DNA from: Clostridium facile
GTDB taxonomy: Bacteria > Bacillota > Clostridia > Oscillospirales > Ruminococcaceae
Direction of reading: 5' to 3'
DNA: 64,000 bases
Assembly: GCF_014297275.1 (NCBI RefSeq)
Contig: NZ_JACOQK010000001.1
Coordinates: 1,364,001-1,428,000, forward strand
Positions within the stretch are counted from its first letter, which is position 1; each line of letters begins with the position of its first letter. Shown piece after piece: positions 27,372 to 36,333 of this stretch. Position numbers and translations under genes: made by a program. The notes beneath the pieces are model-generated. The model worked only from the letters and a program-made list of their open reading frames with translations. It was not told the origin of the DNA and ran no database searches.

Positions 27372-28321
27372 TATTTTAATGTCTTTTTCTTTCATAATTT
27401 TATCATTTTTTATCTTAATGCTATTCATAAAGTAAAAGAATCCTGCAAATTTTTTCATAATTCTTAGCATTTCCATTAAAATAGAATGATATTCTAAGAT
27501 TCAACCAAAAAGGGACCAAATTTTTTATAAGGTACTGAATAAAAAAGAGATAAAAATTCTGTCCTATCGCTTTTTTCTATCTATGCGTGTCGTTTACAGT
27601 TGTTTGTGCAAAAACGAAAGATTCTGCTTGTAGAAAATACTCACTCATGCTAAATCCAACTGCGTCATGAGAGGAAGTGCACTTTCAAAAAAATATATCC
27701 ATATGCAGAAAAATCCGACACACTGTAAAAGCATACCGAATTTTCTATGGCTTTCGATTGATAGATTCGTCTTTTTCTCTCATTTACAGGCATTACTATT
27801 ATCGCCCATCCTCCCAAAAGCATCAAAAAATGACCGCTCATTCCCAAACAAATATCATGCATAGATTAATGACAAATTCTTTTTTAAATTTATCTGTTTC
27901 CCCGTTTCCAATGTCCTCTCTTTTTGAAAATGAGGCAGAACTACCATTTCGGAATAGCAAGGGACAAAACACCTTTTAAAAGAAAAATAGATGATCCTCT
28001 TTTCAAAAAGAAAGTGGAGTTTCTCTTGAATTTATTTTAGATTTATAGCGTTTATTTCACTATGACAAAAATCCTATTTTCAGAATGAAGAGGAGAGTTC
28101 TTTCGGCATGACTTCCCTCTCCCTATGGCTAACTATGTTTCCTCGCTTCAGAAACATAGTGGATTTTCCTCTTGTCATATATGTTTCCATTAACTTTTAC
28201 CGATAATAAAATTGGGTGTCAATAAGCTATTATCTTCTTATACCTATGATAGAAAAAACGCTATCCTTAATATAGGAGAGACTTACCAATATATAGATGT
28301 GGTCCAAACATGTTTCTGCTT
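27372..28321. other. A/T-rich intergenic region without a supportable gene
   Basis: About 950 bp. Short open frames exist on both strands (for instance near 27667-27979) but have no ribosome binding sites, no recognisable domains and low-complexity composition. It may be eroded DNA around the IS200 scar that follows. Confidence 0.5.
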
Positions 28322-28483
28322 CTATTCCTTCCACATCTTTTGGCCACACAATTTTTTCAATATTTCTCCAATATCTTTTTTCAGTTGTGCGTATATCTCT
28401 TTCCTTCCATATTTCGGTGCAAATGCTATATGATATTCACAGCGATATTTTGAATGTGCCGTACTTTTTATTTTATTCCTCAT
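28322..28483 (-). pseudogene. tnpA: IS200/IS605 TnpA transposase fragment
   Basis: 53 codons from the ATG at 28483: KSTAHSKYRCEYHIAFAPKY then GRKEIYAQLKKDIGEILKKL, the N-terminal part of IS200-type TnpA, ending at a TAG (28322-28324) before the HUH motif. Upstream, at 28486-28556, AAAAACCTCCT and AGGAGGTTTTTA form the same kind of 5' hairpin as in the remnant at 21.9 kb. It is a dead copy distinct in sequence from the first. Confidence 0.8.
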
Positions 28484-28618
28484 TTGTCAAAAACCTCCTC
28501 TTGTTGTTTTAGTAATGCAATCACCAAACCACTACTTTATAACCAGGAGGTTTTTATTTACTAAATTTTTCCTTCTTCTAGTTATAACTGGAGGTTTATT
28601 TTCACGCATAAATACGCC

Positions 28619-28866
28619 AGTCATGACCACCAGCTAAGCTGATGGCTTGAGTAAGCCCTAGAAGGGAATAGTACTGGAGAGCATCTAAAGATGTACTGAA
28701 ATATCTGTCTTTTGCATCACTAGCTCTGCCGCCCATAAACGGGCAATTTTCTTACAACAATAGTTTTTTCGTTACTATAAGATTGCTGTTAGTAACTCGC
28801 TTCGTTCAATGCTTAAAGCGAAAGCTTTTGGGCGAGAGCCTCCACCAGCATAGCCGGTGATTTCTA
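28619..28866. repeat. Structured ~250-bp repeat, copy A
   Basis: Aligns along its whole length with 53853-54103 (copy B). It begins AGTCATGACC, has a hairpin CCACCAGC...GCTGATGG (28627-28645), the word TAAGCCCTAGAAG, a CCCATAAACGGG hairpin, CTCGCTTCG...GCTTAAAG and ends in the hairpin CACCAGCATAGCCGGTG. The end hairpin resembles the subterminal hairpin of the IS200 remnant at 21967, suggesting a non-autonomous IS200/IS605 relative. It contains no open frame. Confidence 0.75.
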
Positions 28867-28878
28867 TAACAATCAAAA

Positions 28879-28906
28879 AAGCCAAGTAGCTTTACTACTT
28901 GGCTTT
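28879..28906 (-). terminator. Intrinsic terminator of the tRNA gene
   Basis: AAGCCAAGTAG and its complement with a 5-nt loop, T-rich on both strands, directly behind the tRNA 3' end. Confidence 0.8.
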
Positions 28907-28910
28907 TATT

Positions 28911-28987
28911 TGGTGCGCTGGAAGGGACTCGAACCCCTGACCTACTGGTTCGTAGCCAGTCACTCTATCCAGCTGAGCTACCAGCGC
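28911..28987 (-). tRNA. tRNA-Arg (anticodon ACG)
   Basis: 77 nt including an encoded CCA end. Acceptor stem GCGCTGG/CCAGCGC, D-arm with AGCTCAGCTGGATAGAG, anticodon stem ACTGG/CCAGT around CTACGAA (anticodon ACG, decoding CGU/CGC/CGA after deamination), and T-arm GGGGTTCGAACCCC. Confidence 0.97.
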
Positions 28988-29273
28988 ATTTGCATCTCTC
29001 TCAGAGCGCTTAATTATAATACCATATACAACGACAAAAGTCAAGCATTTTTTTGTTTTTTTAGAGAAAATATTATTTCTCTATCTTTTTGCTAATTTTT
29101 ATTTTAAATAAAACGTTTTTTTGTTATGCTATCCTCTAGTTTCAAAATACTAAGTTAATATCATGATATTATTTTCCACAACATAACTGTTGCATTTTAG
29201 AACCGTTTATAATAACAGTACCTCCTTTCTTGACACTTTCCTGGATTTATGGCAGAATAAAAAAGAAAAGGAA

Positions 29274-29918
29274 GTGATTATTATAAAAAAGCTTGTCATT
29301 TTTGATATGGATGGTACGTTAAATCAAACAGAACGATACGCAGTAGAGGCCTTCCATAAAGTGTTTGATGATATGGGAATACACGGAGTTACAGACCAAC
29401 AAATTATTGACCAATTTGGGGCAATCTCCAAAGATGTATTAACACTGTTTTTAGGTAAAACGCCAACAGAAGAACAATATCAATTTTACCGCAACAAACT
29501 ATGCGAATATGAAGATGAATTGATGTTACAATATGGCGCTCCTTATCCAGGTGTTCCAGAGATGCTAGACCGTTTACACCAGGCAGGCTATACAATCGCA
29601 GTGTGTTCCAACGCTTCTTTACATCATATTGAACATGTATCCCATGCAATTGGCATTACAGAAAAAATAGACCTGATGCAGCCAAGAATTCAATCCAATC
29701 CAAAATCTGTTTCATTAAAATACTTACTGGATCAGGAACAGCCTGATTGGGCTTGTATGGTCGGTGACCGTATTTTTGATTTAGAAGCAGCAAAAGCGAA
29801 CCATATTCCTTTTGTTGGATGTTTGTATGGATTTGGACCAAATGAACTTTCCAAAGCCGATATTGTTGTAGAACATGCCAGCGAAATTGCCCAGGCAATT
29901 GAACAATTACAACAATAA
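29274..29918 (+). CDS. HAD-superfamily phosphatase (Gph/PGMB-like)
   Basis: About 214 residues counted from the GTG at 29274. The HAD motifs are all present: DMDGT (motif I, nucleophile and acid/base Asp), VCSNAS (motif II), the Lys near NPKS (motif III) and GDRIFDLEAA (motif IV), with a small helical cap between motifs I and II. It would dephosphorylate a small phosphorylated metabolite in the cytoplasm. The start is odd: AGGAAGTG is followed by ATT ATT ATA AAA AAG, where ATG AAA AAG would be expected, so translation must begin at GTG 29274 or at a rare ATT/ATA codon; a TTG at 29190 is possible but lacks a clear signal. Confidence 0.82.
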   Translation: MIIIKKLVIFDMDGTLNQTERYAVEAFHKVFDDMGIHGVTDQQIIDQFGAISKDVLTLFLGKTPTEEQYQFYRNKLCEYEDELMLQYGAPYPGVPEMLDRLHQAGYTIAVCSNASLHHIEHVSHAIGITEKIDLMQPRIQSNPKSVSLKYLLDQEQPDWACMVGDRIFDLEAAKANHIPFVGCLYGFGPNELSKADIVVEHASEIAQAIEQLQQ

Positions 29919-29960
29919 TATAACTCATTTTGAATTTTAATAGAATTTAATGCTACATAA

Positions 29961-30003
29961 AAAAACCGCTGTCCTCAATGAAATGGCTGGACAGCGGTTT
30001 TTT
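29961..30003. terminator. Bidirectional terminator between HAD gene and ABC transporter
   Basis: AAAAACCGCTGTCC and complement around a 14-nt loop, T-runs on both strands. It serves the convergent genes on each side. Confidence 0.85.
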
Positions 30004-30014
30004 AGATACTTTGA

Positions 30015-33000
30015 TTAATCTACTGATTTTAAACTCTCTACCATAGAAATTTTCTTTAATTTTCTGGACATTACCAAGTTTACCAAGATAGAGAACAAAA
30101 TGGTTAATAAAATGGAATAGATGTAACTCATAAAGTGAACTGTTCGTCCAAACATAACCATATCCACTTCCACTGTTTGAATGACAAACAGATGCAGGAA
30201 TACGCCAAATACCAACCCTACTGCTACCCCAAGTATCGTTAACAAAGTGGTTTCCCGATAGACATAGGCGCTTACTTCACGGTCATAGAACCCCAGCACT
30301 TTTATAGTTGCCAGTTCCCTCTGTCGTTCTGTAATATTAATGTTGGTCAGGTTGTATAGTACGACAAATGCCAATAATCCTGCGCAAATAATCAATACTA
30401 AAATAATATAATCAAGGCTTTGGATTGTTTTCGCGAACTGTTGGCTAATATTATCCAAAAACTGTACCGTACTGATATCAGGCTGCTGCAATAAATCCTC
30501 CGAAATTTTTTCATGCTCTTGTTCATCATCAGAAGCGCAAATTGCTAAAACCTGATTGTTTGCTGGCAATTCCCCCATTGTGTCTTCATATAGCTCAGGC
30601 GCAATATAGATGTAATGGGAAACATAGTTTTCTGTAACACCAGTAATGGTAAACTCCTTTTGCTGATTTTGGCTGTTTTCCAGATGAATTTTATCTCCAA
30701 CCCCCAGATCAAACAGTTTGGACATTTTTTCTGTAATTACTACAGAATCCTGGTTAAATTCTACTTCTTTTTTCCCAAGACGAGTCTGTAACGTAACCAT
30801 ATCTGTCAATTTATCCGTTTGTTCTGGTATCAATAAATTTACATTTAATGTGGTATTATTCTCGGTAAGCTCCATTGCCTTGCTATAAATGGGAAGATAG
30901 GTAGAAAAATACTCCGCATCCTGTAGTTTCTCCCTTGTTTCCTGACTGACTTCATCTTTTAAAGAAATCGTCATATCATAATGATAAATTTTACCATATT
31001 GATTGTCTATGACACCGGAAACAGAATCCTTTACACCAAAGCCAGTCAGAAGTAAGGCGGTACATCCCGCTATTCCAATTACTGTCATAAAAAGGCGTTT
31101 TTTATACCGGAATAAGTTCCTTGCGGTTACTTTATGGGAAAAGCTGAGATGGGACCAAATAGGTGTAATCCGTTCCAGTAAAATACGCTTTCCGGCCTTA
31201 GGCGCCTTGGGAAGCATCAAAGAAGCTGGTGTTTCGGACAAGGAGGAACGGCATGCAAAGAAGGTAGCCCCCAATGTACACAATGCCGCAGCGAAACCTC
31301 CTATCAGGGAAAATTTCAGCGAGATTGGAGCAATAATCCCCGGTGCAGTGTATAAAATCCGATAAGAATTCCAACATACAACAGGCAATACCTTCGAACA
31401 AACAATAATCCCCACAACACTGCCTAAAACTGTCGCCAAAGCCGCATAAATCAAGTATTTGGACATAATTTTAAGGTTACTATAGCCCAGGGCTTTGTAA
31501 GTGCCAATCACTACACGCTCTTCTTCTACCATACGGGTCATCGTTGTTAATGCAACCAGTGCTGCCACCAAGAAAAAGATAATGGGGAATACTTTGGACA
31601 ACGAGTCAAAACGATCCGCATCGCCTTCAAAGCTGGCAAACCCTACGTTGGTATGGCGGTCCAATACATACCATTCCGGTTCTACAATGCTATCAATTTG
31701 CCGCTGTGCCTCGTCCAGTTTTGCTTGAGCCGCCTGAAATTCCGATTGTGCTTTTTCCGCGTTGGCGTTGTATTCTTCCCAACCAGAAGTCAATTCTGCT
31801 TCCGCGGATTCAATCTGTCCAGCTCCACTTTCATAAAGTTGTTTTGCCTGATCCAGCTGAGAATTTGCGGAACTCAATTGGTCTTTTGAAGTTTGCAGTT
31901 CTTGTTTTGCACCAGAAAACTGTGCATCCGCATCAGCCCGCTGCTTGGCCAACAACTGTTTTCCCTGTTCAATCTGGGCTGTTGCTTGGTCATATTGGTC
32001 AACCTGTGTTTGTAATTCCGCAATCTTGTTTTCCAAAGAATCCGCTGTTTGTTGCAACTGGGCCGCTAACTCAGTATTACCTGTCTGATTTGCTTGATCT
32101 ATTTGTTTCTGGATTCCCTCTTTAACCTTTGTTAAAACATCAATAGAACCCCGTGCAACCGCAATTTCAGTGGAATGGCTATTAAGTTCTGATTCTGACC
32201 GATCCAATTCAGCCTGAGCGTCATCCAACTGTCGATACACTTCATCCTTTGTATCATAAAATTGAAAAACCCCATCAATATATTCCATTTGCCCTTGATA
32301 AAGCTGGTCGGAATGATCATCAATCTGTTTTTTGGCGCTTTCCAGATTGTCTTTTTGGGTTTGTAATTCCTGGTCTCCAGATTCTAACTGTTGCCTTGCT
32401 TGTGCTAGCTGCGCCTCTGTATCCTGTTTTGTTTGATTAAATTCAGCTTTTTGCTGATCCAATGTTTGCTGTGCTTCCTGTTTGATTTCTTCTAAACGAA
32501 TCAGCGTCCGTTCTTTCGCCAACTCTTCCACTTTATTCGCTGCTTGTTCCACTAGATCATCGTATTCTTCTGTAAAAGCGGAAAGCTCAGCTGCTCCATT
32601 TACTGTCATAAAAATTTCAGTATAGGCTGGCTGGTTAAAATCATCTGAAAGTACATACATAAATTGATCTAGCGTACCGCTGCCAATATCCGAACTACCT
32701 AGGGAAAAAGAAATATAGTAAGGGGATTCCACAATCCCAACAACTTGAAACTCTGTATGATTTAAGACCTCATTTAAATCCTGATCAGGATTGGTGACGG
32801 TTATGGTTTTCCCCAATAATTCTTCTGTGGAATACATCGTGTTGGTACTAATAACGCATTCCCCACCTTTTTCTGGCCAGCGTCCATCCGTCAAAATAGG
32901 ACGGTTCATGCTATCCTCATCTTGAAAATCCTCCGCAAGGGAATGCACCCGGATGACAGTATCTTTTTGGTCAATTTTACTGTTAACATCTACTGTATAA

Positions 33001-33278
33001 GCCGGCATCACCTGGTCGATTTCCTCCAAGGATTCCAATGCTTCAATGTCGCCATCTGTAAACCCCATGGTAGAAATTCCATGAAGATCCATCACATGCT
33101 GTTCATCAAAATAATGGTCAATCGTCAGCCGCATATCAGGCGCTATACTACGCAAAGACGCATAAAACCCCGCTCCCAATGCCACGATAATAAATATGGC
33201 CCAGAAACGGCTCATAGAGCGTGTGATAGAACGGCGTATTTCTTTTGTAAACGCCTTAGTTCTCATCCTACCACTCAA
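30015..33278 (-). CDS. MacB/FtsX-type ABC transporter permease with coiled-coil insert
   Basis: 1087 residues. One N-terminal membrane helix (about 22-42), an extracytoplasmic domain, then a long Gln/Glu/Ala-rich coiled coil (about residues 240-530) with heptads such as LAQARQQLESGDQELQ, then two FtsX permease blocks of three to four helices each (about 555-720 and 955-1085) separated by a second extracytoplasmic domain. This build is that of large Firmicute permeases, which act as mechanotransducers or exporters of peptides and antibiotics rather than classic pumps. The partner ATPase overlaps its start by 11 bp. Substrate unknown. Confidence 0.85.
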   Translation of the reverse strand: MSGRMRTKAFTKEIRRSITRSMSRFWAIFIIVALGAGFYASLRSIAPDMRLTIDHYFDEQHVMDLHGISTMGFTDGDIEALESLEEIDQVMPAYTVDVNSKIDQKDTVIRVHSLAEDFQDEDSMNRPILTDGRWPEKGGECVISTNTMYSTEELLGKTITVTNPDQDLNEVLNHTEFQVVGIVESPYYISFSLGSSDIGSGTLDQFMYVLSDDFNQPAYTEIFMTVNGAAELSAFTEEYDDLVEQAANKVEELAKERTLIRLEEIKQEAQQTLDQQKAEFNQTKQDTEAQLAQARQQLESGDQELQTQKDNLESAKKQIDDHSDQLYQGQMEYIDGVFQFYDTKDEVYRQLDDAQAELDRSESELNSHSTEIAVARGSIDVLTKVKEGIQKQIDQANQTGNTELAAQLQQTADSLENKIAELQTQVDQYDQATAQIEQGKQLLAKQRADADAQFSGAKQELQTSKDQLSSANSQLDQAKQLYESGAGQIESAEAELTSGWEEYNANAEKAQSEFQAAQAKLDEAQRQIDSIVEPEWYVLDRHTNVGFASFEGDADRFDSLSKVFPIIFFLVAALVALTTMTRMVEEERVVIGTYKALGYSNLKIMSKYLIYAALATVLGSVVGIIVCSKVLPVVCWNSYRILYTAPGIIAPISLKFSLIGGFAAALCTLGATFFACRSSLSETPASLMLPKAPKAGKRILLERITPIWSHLSFSHKVTARNLFRYKKRLFMTVIGIAGCTALLLTGFGVKDSVSGVIDNQYGKIYHYDMTISLKDEVSQETREKLQDAEYFSTYLPIYSKAMELTENNTTLNVNLLIPEQTDKLTDMVTLQTRLGKKEVEFNQDSVVITEKMSKLFDLGVGDKIHLENSQNQQKEFTITGVTENYVSHYIYIAPELYEDTMGELPANNQVLAICASDDEQEHEKISEDLLQQPDISTVQFLDNISQQFAKTIQSLDYIILVLIICAGLLAFVVLYNLTNINITERQRELATIKVLGFYDREVSAYVYRETTLLTILGVAVGLVFGVFLHLFVIQTVEVDMVMFGRTVHFMSYIYSILLTILFSILVNLVMSRKLKKISMVESLKSVD

Positions 33279-33969
33279 TCCTTTCTGCGGAAACTGGATT
33301 TGGGTTTAATTGCATGTCCACCACTTTCCCGCTGTTAATTTTAATAATACGGTCAGCCAAAGCGGTAAATGCCTGGTTATGGGTAATGACAATTACGGTT
33401 CTGCCAGTGTTCCGACAGGTATCCTGTAACAGTTTTAAAATTGCCTTCCCTGTTTTATAGTCCAATGCCCCCGTTGGTTCATCACACAGTAATAATTTTG
33501 GATTTTTTGCCAATGCACGGGCGATAGCAACACGTTGCTGCTCTCCACCGGAAAGTTGCGCTGGAAAGTTATTCATACGGTGCGATAATCCAACTTCTTC
33601 TAATACTTGACGGGCATCCAAAGGATTTTTGCAGATTTGGGAAGCCAGCTCTACGTTTTCCAACGCAGTTAAATTCTGCACCAAATTATAAAATTGGAAT
33701 ACAAACCCAATATCATACCTGCGGTATTCAATCAATTGTTTTGGCGTATAATTGCTGATCTGTTTTCCATCTAAGACAATGGTTCCCCCTGTACAAGTAT
33801 CCATACCGCCCAACATATTTAATACTGTGGTTTTTCCTGCCCCACTAGGGCCAACAATAATGACAAATTCCCCTTTTTCTATTTCAAATGTAATGCCATC
33901 TGCTGCGGCTATGGTAGTTTCACCCATTCGATACAGTTTCGTTACCTCTTTAAATGTGACAAATGACAT
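33268..33969 (-). CDS. MacB/LolD-type ABC transporter ATP-binding protein
   Basis: 233 residues, with GGAGCGG in front of the ATG at 33969. Walker A GPSGAGKTT (about 39-47), Q-loop in VFQFYNL, signature LSGGEQQR, Walker B LLLCDEPTGALD and the switch His in VITHN are all intact. The sequence is of the MacB/LolD/BceA group, which pairs with FtsX-type permeases. Together with the permease encoded immediately downstream it forms a two-gene operon behind an extended -10 promoter. Confidence 0.95.
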   Translation of the reverse strand: MSFVTFKEVTKLYRMGETTIAAADGITFEIEKGEFVIIVGPSGAGKTTVLNMLGGMDTCTGGTIVLDGKQISNYTPKQLIEYRRYDIGFVFQFYNLVQNLTALENVELASQICKNPLDARQVLEEVGLSHRMNNFPAQLSGGEQQRVAIARALAKNPKLLLCDEPTGALDYKTGKAILKLLQDTCRNTGRTVIVITHNQAFTALADRIIKINSGKVVDMQLNPNPVSAERIEW

Positions 33970-34014
33970 TTTATCCGCTCCTTCAACCTCAAAAACTGAG
34001 TTCTTCTTTATGTT

Positions 34015-34025
34015 ATTATAGCATA
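34015..34025 (-). promoter_or_regulatory. Extended -10 promoter of the ABC operon
   Basis: On the minus strand TATGC then TATAAT: a perfect -10 with a TG extension and no obvious -35. Confidence 0.5.
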
Positions 34026-34200
34026 TTAAGGTAATCTATTTATCTTTTTTTCAAAAATAATTCATGAACTCTCGTATATTTCTTTATGAAACTGTAAATT
34101 TTTAAACAAAAATTCGTTATATTGTATACTATATAATTACAAAAATGTCGTTTAGAAATTTTATTTTTGATTTTTATTATTAGCTATCATATATAAACCA

Positions 34201-34325
34201 GCGACAAGACCACTGCTTGAACCGATGAATCGGTAGCTTGCATCCTCTAAAAGGATCTGCTACTGGCTTTACCCCAATAATGGGTGGTATTGCATTACAT
34301 GCACTGCCCTCCGTAAACGAGACAA
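34201..34325. repeat. Degraded copy C of the structured repeat
   Basis: Shares with copies A and B the order of a short hairpin (ACCGATGAATCGGT), CATCCTCTAAAAGGAT, and TTGCATTACATGCACTGCC followed by CCGTAAACGAG, which matches TTGCATCAC...CTGCCGCCC then ATAAACGGG of copy A. Only half the element is recognisable. The rest of the ~450 bp between the ABC operon and the terminator at 34472 is A/T-rich and empty. Confidence 0.45.
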
Positions 34326-34471
34326 AAATAGTACTATTTTAAAACTTCGCTATCCTTTTTGTACTGCCTTTCCCTTTTCAGTTCACATAAAGTTCTCCCT
34401 TATCATTGTTGTATACTCTTTTTCTTTCCCCAGTAAAAATGGGGTTTTTCCACATCAAAAGACACCATAGA

Positions 34472-34503
34472 AAAAACCCTGAACAAAATTTGTTCAGGGT
34501 TTT
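34472..34503 (-). terminator. Intrinsic terminator of the carboxyltransferase operon
   Basis: AAAACCCTGAACAAA and its complement, nearly loop-free, with T residues on the minus strand, 12 bp behind the last stop. Confidence 0.85.
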
Positions 34504-34514
34504 GGTTTGCAATA

Positions 34515-35912
34515 TTATACTGGATGAACTTTATTTGCTGCGTCCAAGTGATCACCATCAATACCATATTTTTTATTGCGGCGGTTTTCAAAGAACTTTG
34601 TAGCAACTTGTCCAAACTGAGCATAGCTCAATACGTCTTCTTCTTGTTCTGTCCATTCTGCGCATTCTTTTCTCAATTTATCCAATTCTGGTTCCAACAG
34701 ATCAGCAGGACGGCAAGTAATAGGTTCTTCCCCGCCACAGATTTTTTCTCTGAATTTTGGATCAATTGGGCATGGAGTTGTACCATATTCACCACGAACC
34801 AGACCTTTAAACTCTTTTGTAACCATTTTATAGCGTTCGCCCATGATTACATTGAATACAGCCTGTGTCCCTACAATCTGAGAGGTTGGTGTTACCAGTG
34901 GAGGCATACCGGAATCAGCACGCACTCTTGGTACTTCTTTTAATACATCGGTCAATTGATCTTCTTTTCCAGCTTGTTTCAATTGGGATAACAGATTGGA
35001 TAACATACCACCTGGAACCTGGTAAATCAAAGCATTTACATCGGTAGCCAACATCTTTGGATCCAACAGACCGGAATCCAGATATTTCTGTCTTAAAGTC
35101 ATGAAATAATCGCGGATTTCACTCAACAATACCAAATCCAAGCCGGTATCATATTCTGTACCCTGGAATGCGGCAACAATGGATTCTGTTGGAGCATGAG
35201 AAGTACCCAGCGCCAATGGGGACATTGCAGTATCCACAATATCCACGCCAGCTTCTACTGCTTTCATGATACACATGGAAGCCAAACCAGAAGTATAGTG
35301 GGTATGCAGCTGGATTGGAATTTTAACCGCGGATTTTAAATCTTTAACCAAAGAAGCTGCCTCATATGGAGTTAACAGAGCGGCCATATCTTTGATACAG
35401 ATAGAGTCAGCGCCTTCGGATTCAATCTGTTTTGCATAATTCATATAATACTCATGGGTAAATACTTCACCCAAAGTATAGGAAATTGCAACCTGTGCAT
35501 GTGCGCCTTCTTTTTTAGCGGCTTTAATTGCGGTTCTCAAGTTTTTAATATCGTTTAACGCATCAAAAATACGAATAATATCAATTCCGTTTGCAATAGA
35601 ACGTTGTACAAAATATTCCAAAACATCATCCGCATAGTGACGATAACCTAACATATTCTGGCCACGGAACAACATTTGCAGTTTTGTATTTGGCATTTCA
35701 CGTCTAATCACACGTAATCTTTCCCATGGGTCTTCATCTAAGAATCTCAAGCAAGCGTCAAAAGTAGCCCCACCCCAAACCTCACAGGAATGGAATCCTA
35801 CCTTATCCATCTTACCTAAAATAGGAAGCATTTCATCAAGTCTCATACGAGTAGCGATCAAAGACTGGTGGGCATCACGCAAAACGGTTTCTGTAATTTT
35901 AACCTTTGCCAT
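34515..35912 (-). CDS. OadA/5S-type biotin-dependent carboxyltransferase subunit
   Basis: 465 residues, start with GGAGGGG in front. A TIM-barrel HMGL-like domain opens with TETVLRDAHQS (metal-binding Asp and His) and carries the carboxybiotin-site Lys in CIKDMAA and metal ligands in LHTHYTSG. A second helical domain (about 300-465) matches the conserved carboxylase domain (GEYGTTPCPIDPKF). It lacks a fused biotinyl domain, which is instead supplied by the separate gene upstream. This is the subunit that handles pyruvate/oxaloacetate in oxaloacetate decarboxylase, pyruvate carboxylase B and the transcarboxylase 5S subunit. Confidence 0.9.
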   Translation of the reverse strand: MAKVKITETVLRDAHQSLIATRMRLDEMLPILGKMDKVGFHSCEVWGGATFDACLRFLDEDPWERLRVIRREMPNTKLQMLFRGQNMLGYRHYADDVLEYFVQRSIANGIDIIRIFDALNDIKNLRTAIKAAKKEGAHAQVAISYTLGEVFTHEYYMNYAKQIESEGADSICIKDMAALLTPYEAASLVKDLKSAVKIPIQLHTHYTSGLASMCIMKAVEAGVDIVDTAMSPLALGTSHAPTESIVAAFQGTEYDTGLDLVLLSEIRDYFMTLRQKYLDSGLLDPKMLATDVNALIYQVPGGMLSNLLSQLKQAGKEDQLTDVLKEVPRVRADSGMPPLVTPTSQIVGTQAVFNVIMGERYKMVTKEFKGLVRGEYGTTPCPIDPKFREKICGGEEPITCRPADLLEPELDKLRKECAEWTEQEEDVLSYAQFGQVATKFFENRRNKKYGIDGDHLDAANKVHPV

Positions 35913-35931
35913 TGTTTCCCCTCCTTATTAA

Positions 35932-36285
35932 TTAAGCAATTGTAGCAATAACATCGTTGGAGTTAACAGTGTCTCCTTTATTTACCAGAATAGAAGATAC
36001 TGTACCGTCAACAGGAGCAACAATTTCATTTTCCATTTTCATTGCTTCCAAAATAACAATAACATCACCAGCTTTTACAGTAGCGCCTTGTGCTACTTTT
36101 ACATCTAAGATAGTACCTGGCATTGGAGCGTTTACTTCAGCACCTTCTCCTTTTGCTGGCGCAGCTGCTGGAGCTGGTGCAGGAGCAGCAGCTTTTGGAG
36201 CTGGTGCTGGTGCAGCGCCTGCTGCCACTTCATCAACAGTTACATCATATGCAGTACCATTTACAGTGATATTAAATCTTTTCAT
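35932..36285 (-). CDS. Biotin carboxyl carrier protein
   Basis: 117 residues from the ATG at 36285. An ATG 15 bp upstream is part of the ribosome binding site (ATGGAGG) and is not used. The N-terminal strand (MKRFNITVNGTAYDVTV) is followed by an Ala/Pro/Lys swivelling linker and a biotinyl domain with the modification site EAMKMEN, in which the second Met-flanked Lys takes biotin. It sits between the two carboxyltransferase genes and would carry CO2 between them, like the 1.3S subunit of transcarboxylase or the GcdC/MmdC carriers. Confidence 0.95.
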   Translation of the reverse strand: MKRFNITVNGTAYDVTVDEVAAGAAPAPAPKAAAPAPAPAAAPAKGEGAEVNAPMPGTILDVKVAQGATVKAGDVIVILEAMKMENEIVAPVDGTVSSILVNKGDTVNSNDVIATIA

Positions 36286-36333
36286 TAGAAATTCCTCCAT
36301 AAATCAAGTTCAAATTTATTCAAAGCCATTCTA

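Noticed and set aside
27667..27979. Overlapping short open frames in the gap before the second IS200 scar
   Set aside because: No start signals, no domains, and comparable frames on both strands; typical of random A/T-rich sequence.
28911..28987. tRNA-Arg as the attachment site of the conjugative element
   Set aside because: The element remnant ends 7 kb away at 22.0 kb, and no direct repeat of the tRNA 3' end was seen at its border.
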